NCBI RefSeq assembly: GCF_003284895.1
Contig: NZ_QMDV01000001.1
Coordinates: 771,080-835,079 of the forward strand
DNA: 64,000 nucleotides
Direction of reading: 5' to 3'
From: Pontibacter arcticus
GTDB lineage: Bacteria; Bacteroidota; Bacteroidia; Cytophagales; Hymenobacteraceae
Part shown: positions 54,379 to 63,400 of the stretch, in pieces
How the letters are laid out: the number at the start of each line of letters is the position of its first letter
Position numbering within the stretch: position 1 is the first letter of the stretch
Program-made: the position numbers and the translations under genes
The notes under the pieces: generated by a model
What the model was told of the DNA's origin: nothing
Databases searched by the model: none
Seen by the model: only the letters and a program-made list of their open reading frames with translations

Positions 54379-55461
54379 TTAGTTAAGCAGGCTTAGGTCG
54401 GCCACGCCGGCTACTTCAGTAGAGAGTTCGCCCACGGCACCAAGGTCGGCCTGGATGCCGGTTTGTATTCTGATAAAATCAATGCCTGTTAAGGTTACCT
54501 TGTTTCCGTTTTCGTCGATGGCGTTGGCAATATCCAGTTCGTCGCCTCCGGGCGTGTTATCGGCGTAACCAAACGCAAACGGTGTACTTGTTCGGGTACC
54601 TGTTCCGCTGGAAATGTTGCTGGCTGGCAAAAGCGAACCGGTCAGGGTATAGGTATTGTCCTTGATCCACTCCGGGTAATAGGACTGCGTGTGGTACTCA
54701 TTTTTCCGGATGATGCCGGTGTTGCCCAGGTTATCGGCCCAGGTTACATTATCTGCCGCGGTTGCGGGCCGCGTGTAAGTAATACTATACTTGCGTTTGT
54801 AGCCGGTTTTGCCGTATTCGCTGCCAGCCAGTTCGTACCAGGTATCGTCGGGCTGGCCGTTTTTGTTGGCATCCTGCATCACCCACACCACACCCGGCTC
54901 CGCAAAATTGCTCATCGCATTACCATACACGATGATGTCGGGTTTGCCTTCCTGGTTTTTCACCTGGTGGTCGAAGCCAAGTTCTATGTAACCGCCCCAG
55001 GCACCCAGGTTCACGAAGCCTTTCTGGCCAAGTATACTTTTGGGGCTTTCCGGGTTGCCCGACGACTGGTTTATATTCTGGCCTGGTGCAGGCACATAAG
55101 ATATTAGCCTGCTAACATAGGCTGTTGGCACGGCGGCAACAGTTACGATTAGCTGCTGCTCATACTTACCAGATGCGTTGGTGGCAGTATAAAGTATGGT
55201 ATAGCTGCCTGCTTTATCGGGCGTAAATGTAAAATCTGGTGTTGTGCTGTGTGCTACGCCGTTAATACTCCAGGCATGTTGCACAGCCACGTTATTTTTT
55301 ACTTCTGCTTTCAGGCTAATGGTCTCCCCCACTGTTGCCTGCATCGTAGCTTCTTTCACAGACAGTTCCACAACAGGTTTTGGATCGGCTTCCTCGTCTT
55401 TCTGGCAGGCAGCAAACGAAATGGCCAGCGCAAAAAGCCAGCAGGTAGTCAGTTTTTTCAT
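54379..55461 (-). CDS. PKD-domain surface lipoprotein of the B12 operon
   Basis: A 360-residue predicted lipoprotein (lipobox ISFAAC), start at 55461 by signal position. After a short linker, a PKD/Ig domain (SLKAEVKNNVAVQHAWSING; FTFTPDKAGSYTILYTATN) spans about residues 35-110. The C-terminal region is a beta-sandwich with YIELGFDHQVKNQEGKPDIIVYGNAM. Proteins of this layout often accompany BtuB in Bacteroidota and are labelled cell-surface proteins. Possible relation to the BtuH group is untested. Confidence 0.8.
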   Translation of the reverse strand: MKKLTTCWLFALAISFAACQKDEEADPKPVVELSVKEATMQATVGETISLKAEVKNNVAVQHAWSINGVAHSTTPDFTFTPDKAGSYTILYTATNASGKYEQQLIVTVAAVPTAYVSRLISYVPAPGQNINQSSGNPESPKSILGQKGFVNLGAWGGYIELGFDHQVKNQEGKPDIIVYGNAMSNFAEPGVVWVMQDANKNGQPDDTWYELAGSEYGKTGYKRKYSITYTRPATAADNVTWADNLGNTGIIRKNEYHTQSYYPEWIKDNTYTLTGSLLPASNISSGTGTRTSTPFAFGYADNTPGGDELDIANAIDENGNKVTLTGIDFIRIQTGIQADLGAVGELSTEVAGVADLSLLN

Positions 55462-55500
55462 AGGGATATCAAGTATAAAATTCTTCAGGTAAAGCACAGG

Positions 55501-56628
55501 TTATTTAATGAAAGCGATGTGTGCGGGTATATCACCGGTGGTAACAGACCATACTTTTTTGCCTTCCTTATTGAAGCAGTACAGTGTGCCGGGCGTTACG
55601 TAATCTTTGGCATCGGTCAGGTAAACCGCTTTGGTAACCGGGTCCACGGCAATACCATATGGTTTGCTGATCTCCTTCGCTGCTGCATCTTCTATAAAGC
55701 TTTGCGGGAGCAGCTTCTCTTCTTTTATATCAATCAGGCTGTAGCGTATAGTTCGGTTACCTGTTGTTTTATCTTGTACTGTACTTATTATATACCCCAA
55801 ATCCTCATCTATCCAGAAATTGCCGGCTACATCAAAAGTATGTTTCACTGAAGCCGTTTGTGTGCCGATCACAAAGAGTTTGGCGGTTTCGCCTTTGGAA
55901 TTGCCGCGGGAAGTTACATACAGGTCGCCATACTTATCGGCTTTGAGGCGGTGCAGGTTATCGGCAACTTCAATGCGATTTGTCTCTTTAAGCGTGTTCA
56001 GGTCCACTACAGAAATGGTGCGCTCGAGTTGCTCGGGGTTATAGCCACCTGAGTTTGCCACGTACAATTTCTCGCCAACTATTGCCACGCCTTCGGGCTG
56101 CCGGCCTACGGTTACAGTCCGTTCGATGGCAAGTGTGGCTGTATCGATCTGGGCTACAAAGCCGTTAGCTGTACCCGTGCTACCTATATTTGCGTTATAA
56201 GAACTCACATAAGCTTTCCCTTGATGGAACGTGATGTAACGGCAATTTTTTATTGAAATCTGCTTTAGCCGCTTGCCTGTGCGCACATCCAGCACCTCCA
56301 CTTTGCCCGATACATCTACTACCACATACAGCTTGCCGCCATACACCTGCGCATCGTTGCCTACATCGCCCAGCCCAAGCGTTACTTCAGGGTTCGCTTC
56401 TTCGTAGATGTTGCGTTTATACTTGCCGGCTTTCGCATCATAAAAATCCAGCGACGCCTTGTTCATGTTCATGTTGCCTTCATTGAGCAAATAAAAGCTG
56501 CTGCCCTGCCCCGGCACCTCTTCTACTTCGGCCGGAATCGGTTCTTCGTTTTCGCGGCAAGAGGCAAGTATAAGTATCAGCGCAAAGGCCGACAGGATGG
56601 TTTTAAAAGTATGGCGTTGAGATTTCAT
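55501..56628 (-). CDS. BtuG-like YncE/DUF5074 beta-propeller lipoprotein
   Basis: A 375-residue predicted lipoprotein (lipobox LILASC). The mature protein is a YncE-like seven-bladed propeller: FYLLNEGNMNMNKASLDFYD, then repeated strands such as GKLYVVVDVSGKVEVLDVRT and EKLYVANSGGYNP. In Bacteroides, BtuG of this kind binds B12 with very high affinity and caps BtuB. Position directly behind the BtuB-like receptor (3 bp) under a cobalamin riboswitch supports the same role here. No gene symbol is given because orthology is inferred. Confidence 0.85.
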   Translation of the reverse strand: MKSQRHTFKTILSAFALILILASCRENEEPIPAEVEEVPGQGSSFYLLNEGNMNMNKASLDFYDAKAGKYKRNIYEEANPEVTLGLGDVGNDAQVYGGKLYVVVDVSGKVEVLDVRTGKRLKQISIKNCRYITFHQGKAYVSSYNANIGSTGTANGFVAQIDTATLAIERTVTVGRQPEGVAIVGEKLYVANSGGYNPEQLERTISVVDLNTLKETNRIEVADNLHRLKADKYGDLYVTSRGNSKGETAKLFVIGTQTASVKHTFDVAGNFWIDEDLGYIISTVQDKTTGNRTIRYSLIDIKEEKLLPQSFIEDAAAKEISKPYGIAVDPVTKAVYLTDAKDYVTPGTLYCFNKEGKKVWSVTTGDIPAHIAFIK

Positions 56629-56631
56629 AAC

Positions 56632-58659
56632 TTAAAAATTTATACTTAACGACACGCGGTACGAACGGCCGGGCATCGGGAAATTCAGGATCACATCGTA
56701 GTATTGGTTGAACAGGTTGTTTACTTCTGCGCCTAGTTTATAAGTTAACTTTTGTTGATTTAAAGTATAGGAAGCGGAGAGATCGTGGGTATACCAGGGC
56801 TGCACGTAGTTTACCGGGATGTTGGCTTTCTGGCTGTAGCGTTCGCCTGTGTAAATAAAACTGTAGTTAAGGTTCAGGTTTTTCCAGGTGGCGCCGCTCG
56901 TAAAAGAGCCGCTGTGCAAGGGCGTGTAGGGTATCTGGTCGCGGTAATTAAAGCTGCCGGGCGTTACATCCAGCGCCTGTTGGAAAGTATAATTCAGGCC
57001 GATGTTTAAAAGTATACGCTGCGCCAGTTGCCACTCCGATTGCACCGCCGTTTCCAAACCCCGGATTTCTACTTCATCCAGGTTCAGCATCGTCCAGCGG
57101 AACAGGTTAGCCGAGGGCACCGCTACAATTTTATCTTTGATGTAATTCTGGTACGCATCTGTTTGCACCGAAAAGTATCGCAGCGCGCCGTACATGCTTT
57201 TAGCGTACGTTACACCGATGTTAAACTGGCGGGTAAATTCGGGGCGCAGGTTACTGGTACCGATGGAAGTATAATAGCGCTCGTTAAACGTAGGCATCCG
57301 GAAAATATCCTTGTAAAAAGCGCGCAGCCGCAGATCGTGCTGTTCCGATGGTTGCCACAAAACCGAGAAAGCAGGTGTTATTTTGTGCTGTTGGTCTGAG
57401 TTTGGTGCTGCTGTTTCGGAATTTATACTTTCCACCTCATCCGAAATAAAATTACTCAGCAAACTTGCCTGTACTTCCAGTTGGTTGAAATGTAGCTGGG
57501 TGGCCAGCGCAACAAGTGCTGTTGTGCGGGTTGGGTTGGCGAAGTTGTAGCTGTTGGCATCGAGGGTATTGTACTGCACATCTCCGGACAAACCCACATC
57601 CCAAAAAGAAGTGATTTTATACTTGCCAGCCGCCGAAAAGTATACCTCGCGCTGGGTATAGCGGCTATCCAGTGCACCGGCAATATTGTTGTATTCCGGG
57701 TCGAGGTAGCGGGTGTAGTCGTTGGTAAATTTACCGTTCAGCAGCAGCTGGTAACGCTCCCCGAACGTTTTGTTGTAAGACGATTGCACGAAAAAAGTAC
57801 GGTCCCAGAGGCGCTGGCTGTTTCGGAAACGGTTGGCAACAATAGCGCCCGGCAATCCTCTTTCGGAAGTATAACTATACAATTTTAGTGCCCAGTTACT
57901 GCTATCGGGTAGTATACCCTGCAAGCCGGCTTCTACCCTGAATGCATTTATATCGGCGTTGTGGCGGGTGGCAGTGGTATCGTAAACGCCGTTGGTGTAC
58001 CGGAATTTATACTTGCCGTGCGCCTGCGTCCATTCTGCACTCAGGGTACTGTAAATATGATCGGTGATTTTTTGCTGCCATAAAACGGAAGGGTTGATCA
58101 AACCAAACGAGCCTGTCCGGATGCTGGCTTTTCCATGCGTTTTCTCGCCCTCGGCAAAGTGTGGCATCCTGGCTTGCAGGTACAACGCATTGGCCGCCGA
58201 AAAGCTTTTGGCCGGTTGCAGCAGGCTGTTCTTATGCCCATTGTAAAGCGAGATTTGTTCCAGGTTATCCAGCGAAAATTTACCCAGATCTACCTGCCCG
58301 TTTTGCGCATTGCCTACCTGTACGCCATCCAGAAAAACAGCGGTTTGCTGGCTGCCCATGCTGCGTACGTTCACAGTTTTGAGGCCACCAATTCCGCCGT
58401 AATCTTTTAACTGGATGCCGGTAAAATAACGTAATGCATCAGCCACCGAGAGGCTGTTTAATTGCTCGAGTTGTGCGCCCTGCAGGGTTTGTACCGGGTG
58501 CGGAGAAGTGTTTTGTTCGGAGAGTCGGTGCGTCCGGATCTCTACTTCGTGCAGACCACCGCCCTGAATTGTATCGGTTTGCTGCGCCCATACCTGCCCC
58601 ATACCAGTTAAAACCAGTAAGGTGAAAAGTATAAAAGTATAGCGCGCCGTTAATTCCAT
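56632..58659 (-). CDS. btuB: TonB-dependent vitamin B12 receptor (BtuB-like)
   Basis: Outer-membrane importer of corrinoids, energised by TonB-ExbBD (not in the window). The 675-residue protein has a signal peptide ending GQVWAQ. The plug domain runs to about residue 150 (SVADALRYFTGIQLKDYGG, then VNVRSMGSQQTAVFLDGVQV), followed by a 22-stranded barrel ending YRVSLSINF with terminal Phe. The regulation by the riboswitch at 58776-58943 is the strongest evidence for cobalamin as substrate. Confidence 0.92.
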   Translation of the reverse strand: MELTARYTFILFTLLVLTGMGQVWAQQTDTIQGGGLHEVEIRTHRLSEQNTSPHPVQTLQGAQLEQLNSLSVADALRYFTGIQLKDYGGIGGLKTVNVRSMGSQQTAVFLDGVQVGNAQNGQVDLGKFSLDNLEQISLYNGHKNSLLQPAKSFSAANALYLQARMPHFAEGEKTHGKASIRTGSFGLINPSVLWQQKITDHIYSTLSAEWTQAHGKYKFRYTNGVYDTTATRHNADINAFRVEAGLQGILPDSSNWALKLYSYTSERGLPGAIVANRFRNSQRLWDRTFFVQSSYNKTFGERYQLLLNGKFTNDYTRYLDPEYNNIAGALDSRYTQREVYFSAAGKYKITSFWDVGLSGDVQYNTLDANSYNFANPTRTTALVALATQLHFNQLEVQASLLSNFISDEVESINSETAAPNSDQQHKITPAFSVLWQPSEQHDLRLRAFYKDIFRMPTFNERYYTSIGTSNLRPEFTRQFNIGVTYAKSMYGALRYFSVQTDAYQNYIKDKIVAVPSANLFRWTMLNLDEVEIRGLETAVQSEWQLAQRILLNIGLNYTFQQALDVTPGSFNYRDQIPYTPLHSGSFTSGATWKNLNLNYSFIYTGERYSQKANIPVNYVQPWYTHDLSASYTLNQQKLTYKLGAEVNNLFNQYYDVILNFPMPGRSYRVSLSINF

Positions 58660-58775
58660 ACATGTAGCAAGTTAACTACACAGCAGGCGGGAGCAGGAAA
58701 ATTAAAAATGCAAATACACAACGAAGGGTATCTTCATTCTTAGCTTCAATCCCCGAAAGCTATGAATCTTGAGTA

Positions 58776-58943
58776 CTCTGGCAGGTCTTCTGACTTACTC
58801 TCCTCGGTTCCGTCTTCCCACTCCGTTTTAGAGCAGTGACAAAAGGGTATGAACCTCGGTTATAGAGCTTACAGCTGCGGGACAGTTCCGGACTTACACC
58901 GGATTCCCTTTTAATCGTGCTCGCACACGAACCTAAAGCACTG
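58776..58943 (-). promoter_or_regulatory. Cobalamin (AdoCbl) riboswitch
   Basis: On the minus strand the conserved elements follow in order: AAAAGGGAATCCGGTG, TAAGTCCGGAACTGTCCCGC, AGCTGTAA, GTCACTG, GGGAAGACGG and the closing GTAAGTCAGAAGACCTGCC. This is the B12 riboswitch consensus. It lies ~115 nt upstream of btuB, so it should repress the operon when cobalamin is plentiful. The exact ends are estimated. Confidence 0.95.
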
Positions 58944-58951
58944 CAAAGGTA
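58944..58951 (-). promoter_or_regulatory. Candidate -7 promoter element for the B12 operon
   Basis: Minus-strand TACCTTTG matches TAnnTTTG and sits immediately upstream of the riboswitch, the expected place for the transcription start. The -33 TTG partner is at a short spacing and is weak. Confidence 0.4.
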
Positions 58952-59045
58952 GGAGAAATAAACTACAAAGTATAAAGCGTCCTTTTAATCTTTGATTTGA
59001 TGAAACGGTAAAGTACCGCAGCTTACGTGTTCATTATAAAGTGTC

Positions 59046-59190
59046 AACCCACCCCTAACCCCTCCGTTTTTCGAGGGCCCCTTCCCCCGGAGGGGAATTT
59101 TAATTCTACCTTTTGTCATCCTGAAAGGATCTTAGTTGAAGGGAGGTTAAACCTATACTACCCGCAACCAGGATTCTTAACAGAATGACA
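59046..59190. repeat. C-rich and GTCATCCTG-type repeat fragments
   Basis: A C-rich tract (CCCACCCCTAACCCCTCCG, 59047 onward) with a complementary GGAGGGG is followed by GTCATCCTGAAAGGATCT (59117) and its partial complement AGGATTCTTAACAGAATGAC (to 59190). The second part resembles the central palindrome of the MITE-like elements. The remainder of the 651-bp gap 58660-59310 is riboswitch leader and AT-rich sequence. Confidence 0.5.
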
Positions 59191-59310
59191 GAAATTAATT
59201 TGAATTAAAAGAATAAAACAGTTCTCCTCTTGGGAGGGATTGGGTAAACCGAATTTATACTTCGCGCCTGGAACGGGATTATACTTTGGATTTCTCTGCT
59301 TAATTTTGAT

Positions 59311-60258
59311 GTGGCAAACATCACTGCTTCTATCTCCTTTTATACTTTGAAAACAACTACGCCTCCTGCCCCGCTTCCTCAGAAAAACGAAATCCCGGCC
59401 ATTGCCTGGTTCCTGGTTATTGTACTGGCGCTTATCTGGGGCACCTCGTTTATACTTATCAAAAAGGGACTGGCCGTTTATTCTTCGGATGAGTTGGGTG
59501 CGTTGCGCATCACCATTGCCTGCGTTACGCTGTTGCCTTTTGCCCTCAAACACCTCCGGCAGGCATCGCCTACACAATGGAAATTTTTGCTGGGCAGCGG
59601 CTTGTTGGGTAACCTGTTTCCGGCGTTCCTGTTTGCTTATGCCGAAACGCGCCTTGCTTCTGGTTTGGCCGGCGTGCTTAACTCGCTTACGGCTTTGTTT
59701 ACCTTGCTGGTAGGCGCTGTGCTGTTTAACCAATCTATTACCTGGATGCGGATGCTGGGCATTGTGGTGGGTTTGGCGGGTACGGTGGTGCTTATTTTTT
59801 CGGGAGACAGCGCGTCTAACTTTCAGAATACGTCTTACGGTTTATACATTGTAATTGCCTGTATCTGCTACGGTGGCAGTGTGAACATTATCAAACATCG
59901 CCTGCAAGGCATGAAACCGCTCGTTATGTCGAGTCTGGCGTTGCTTACTGTTGGGCCGGTAGCGTTTATGTACCTGCTTACCACAGATGCGCTTTACAAA
60001 CTGCAACACGTACCTGGCGCCTGGGAAGCACTTTTATACATTGCCCTGCTTGCCGTTTTCAGTACGGCTATCGGCTTGGTGCTTTTTAACAAACTCATTC
60101 ATATTTCTACCACGCTTTTTGCCAGCTCTTCTACGTACCTGGTGCCGATTGTAGCCCTGATGTGGGGTGTGCTTGATGGCGAGGCAATCCAGTTGTGGCA
60201 TATCATCGGAATGGTGATCATACTTGCCGGCGTCTTTATTGTAAACAGGGCCAAATAA
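59311..60258 (+). CDS. EamA/DMT-superfamily transporter
   Basis: A 315-residue drug/metabolite transporter with two EamA halves and about ten transmembrane helices. The N-half begins LALIWGTSFILIKKGLAVYS, and the second half carries LYIALLAVFSTAIGLVLFNK with the family's characteristic Gly-rich packing. The substrate is unknown (amino acid or metabolite efflux is common). The GTG start at 59311 gives a hydrophilic N-terminus of ~25 residues; a later start is possible. Confidence 0.85.
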   Translation: MANITASISFYTLKTTTPPAPLPQKNEIPAIAWFLVIVLALIWGTSFILIKKGLAVYSSDELGALRITIACVTLLPFALKHLRQASPTQWKFLLGSGLLGNLFPAFLFAYAETRLASGLAGVLNSLTALFTLLVGAVLFNQSITWMRMLGIVVGLAGTVVLIFSGDSASNFQNTSYGLYIVIACICYGGSVNIIKHRLQGMKPLVMSSLALLTVGPVAFMYLLTTDALYKLQHVPGAWEALLYIALLAVFSTAIGLVLFNKLIHISTTLFASSSTYLVPIVALMWGVLDGEAIQLWHIIGMVIILAGVFIVNRAK

Positions 60259-60389
60259 CAGCATTTCAGCTGCCGCAGCTAGTTAAAACAGAGTTGCTTT
60301 TTCGCGGCAGACAGGTAATTCTCTGTAATAGTACAGCGTTTTATACTTTACCTGTGTGGTAGCGTTCGTAAAAAATACTTTCCATAAAC

Positions 60390-60424
60390 AAAAAAGAGCG
60401 CCTCTTTGGAAAGCGCTCTTTTTT
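60390..60424. terminator. Bidirectional terminator between EamA and T9SS genes
   Basis: A 12-bp stem (60390-60401 / 60413-60424), AAAAAAGAGCGC core, with T/A tracts for both convergent genes. Confidence 0.85.
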
Positions 60425-60448
60425 TATACTTTGTCATACTAACTCTTC

Positions 60449-63400
60449 TTATCTCCGCATCAGCTTGATTCGGTTTACTTTGCCGTTCAGTTCTACCGTC
60501 AGGAAGTAAATGCCTGCCTGTTTAACTGTCTGCATATTCAGAAGAATCGTGCCTGTAGAAGTTACGTTCTCTTTTCTTGTGAAAACCAACTTGCCGACAG
60601 CATCGTGCAGGCTAACTGTAGCTGTACCTGTATTTGCATCACTCAGCACTACGAACAGTTCTTCGTCGAATGGGTTAGGGTAAGCCTGGGTTGCAACAGT
60701 GGCCTGCGTTTCAAAATCAACTGATTTAGGTCCGTAGTAAGCCTCTGCTCCATCGTTGTCTAGCTGGCGTAACCTGTAGTAACGGGTACCATACTTGTTA
60801 GCTTCTTTGTCTGTGAAGCTGTATTGTTGCTTCTGGCTTGAGTTGGCACCTCTACTGTCTACAAACCCAATCGCTCTGAAGCTGATACCGTCTGTTGAAA
60901 CCTGCACTTCCACTCCTTTGCTGTCAGATTCCATGGCAGTTGCCCATTTCAGTATAGCGTTGTTGCCAGATCTTGTAGCTGTGAAGTAGATCAGCTCAAT
61001 TGGCAGCGGTGCCATTCTGCCGCCCAGCGTTACCGAACTGAATTTCTGAAATCCTGTAATGGTTACTTCGTTCTGGCTGGTGGCACTTGTCACGTTCCCC
61101 GGTGCTAGCAACCAGTTGTCAACGCCATTCTCAGATCTATAGAAAACCAAATCATCTTTGGAGCGCCCATTTAGCTCGTGGTCAAAATAAGTCATACTAA
61201 CTGTGGCGTTCAGTTGCCCGTTGTTGTCGGCAGGCGTTACGGCAAACTGACGTAACACACTTTTATTTACGATGCCAACATCCTTACCTGTCGTGCGGGT
61301 TACAAGCGTGCTTCCGGCTCCGGCTGGCGCTGTGATCTTCAGCCCAAGCCCACCGAAGGCTTGCTCCATATTGGCTGCTACGAAACGGGTTGTTTCTACC
61401 AGGCCGGTAACGTAATTATCTTTGTTCTCTACTAAATCTGCAGCAGCACCAAGTATAAACCTGTTATCGCCTGTGTTTATCATTCCATTTGTAAGCCTCA
61501 GTTCCTTGGCTACGCTGGCATTGCCTGTCAGTAGTTTGTTCCCACCTCCTGACAATACTATTTTACTGTAGTTTAAACCAGGCATACGCTGCGTTCCGGT
61601 TCCGTTAAAATCAACTGTCGTTTCAGTACTTGTAAGGTCAGTTGTGGCCCCGGTTGCAATAAAATCTGCTGCAATACTTGTGGTAGCTGCGAAACGCTTC
61701 AAACCAGCATTGCTTAATTTCAGGTGGTAGTAGTTAGTTGGCAACACATCCTGCGCCACGGTGCCGTTATAATCTACAGTTACGCCCGCTGTAGCAGCAT
61801 TTATACTTGCTCCGACTGTAAGCGTCAAGGCTTCTGCAACGCCAACTGTACCGGCTGCAAGTGTTTTAGTGCCTCCTGTAGTTAAAGCCAGGTTTTTGTA
61901 AGGGATAGCCGCCACCTGCTGGTTTCCTGTTCCGTTGTATTCGATAATGGCAGGGGTTACAACCGTTGCGTCCGAAACAGTAAAGTTGCCGGCAATTTTG
62001 GCGATGCCTTCTCCAAATGTTTTGATGCCTGCATTCCTGGTTATCAGGTGGCCGTACTGGGTGCTTTCCACTGGTTGGCTCGCACCGTAATATTCAACTG
62101 TACTTGCAGGAGCCAACGCATATACATCTAGTTGCGGGATGTTGTTTGTTCCGCCTACTTTCAGGAAGGCGCCATCAGCTACTGTTAAGGTAGTGATTGA
62201 CTCTTCTTCATCTTCCAGCGTAATTGTTTTTGTTATGGTCATTGTACCCACATCCAGTGTACCAGTTTCCACATGGAGTATCCTTACATCTTCAATGTTG
62301 GCTTGTAACGTTACTGATGTTGCAGGGGCGCTTTTAGAAACCCGGAGATTTTCTATACTTACCGTATTAAGAGCGTTAGATGCATTAATGACTGATGCGC
62401 CTGTGCCTGTAAAGTTTAGTTCTGATCCATTGGCATCCAGTTCTGCTCCGTTATGGGTCAGATTACCAAGTATGCTTATATTCTTGTTAATACTTATACC
62501 GGCATTCGTGCCTATTGTAAGATTCCCAAATGTGGTGTTTCCTGAGCCTTCAATCGTTGCCATTGAAGCAATGTCGTTTGCCCGCCCTGCAGCGTTTGTA
62601 AGTATAAAACTACCTCCGGCTCCGTTCAGCACCCCGTTATCTACAATGTTACCACCAATGTTGTAAGTAGTGCCCGGACCAGTTTTAAAGGTGGCCCCAG
62701 TATTTACTTTTAAATTACCGCTCAGATTCCAGTTGGTACCCTGGAGCGGTAATGCAGGCGACAGCGACAGTGTTGCTACCCCATTCGGGTGCGTGTTGGC
62801 TATTTCGAGGTTATTTAATGACGTCGGCACAACGCCCGCTAATGCTATTGGTAAGTTTCCGCCTATGTAAAGTGTACCCGTACTTTGAAAGGCAGTAGGC
62901 AGCAGCCCAAATTTAAGCGGGAAAACCTGTAACCCCTGGCCTAATTGTTCCGGGCTGAAATTTAAGGTTCCGGAGCTAATAATGGTACCACTGTTATCAA
63001 TAGCCGTCGAGAAGTTATGCGTATAAGGGCCACCATCAAACTTTGCTCCGTTTAACACATAGAAACCTAATTTAACCGTCCAGCCTACGCTTGTACGTAT
63101 CCCAAGAGGATCTTTATTATCTATAATTACCGTACCAAACGTTGGCTCAGAGCTAGAATTAAAAATTGGTGCTACAGAACCCCTGAACTCTATTGTAACA
63201 GGTAGTGGCTCAACCGAAGCCCTTAATGACTCCTGAAGCTGAATCTTTTGCAGGCGGGTGCCGGCAAATGTTGCAATGCCACTGCTTTTTAAGGTAGCTC
63301 CCGGTACATTTAAAAAATTACCTTCTATTACTACCTTATGTGTGCCACGGTCTATCTTTCCATTATTGGTTAAATTGCCCCTGATTACCAAGCCAGGCGT

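Noticed and set aside
55249..55851. 200-residue plus-strand frame across two lipoprotein genes
   Set aside because: Spans two well-supported genes and their junction on the other strand.
59158..59733. 191-residue basic minus-strand frame
   Set aside because: Overlaps the repeat fragment and the EamA gene; the Lys/Arg/Gln-rich translation is antisense-like.
62139..62666. 175-residue plus-strand frame in the T9SS gene
   Set aside because: Antisense shadow of a repeat-rich gene; Val/Pro/Ser-rich with no family match.
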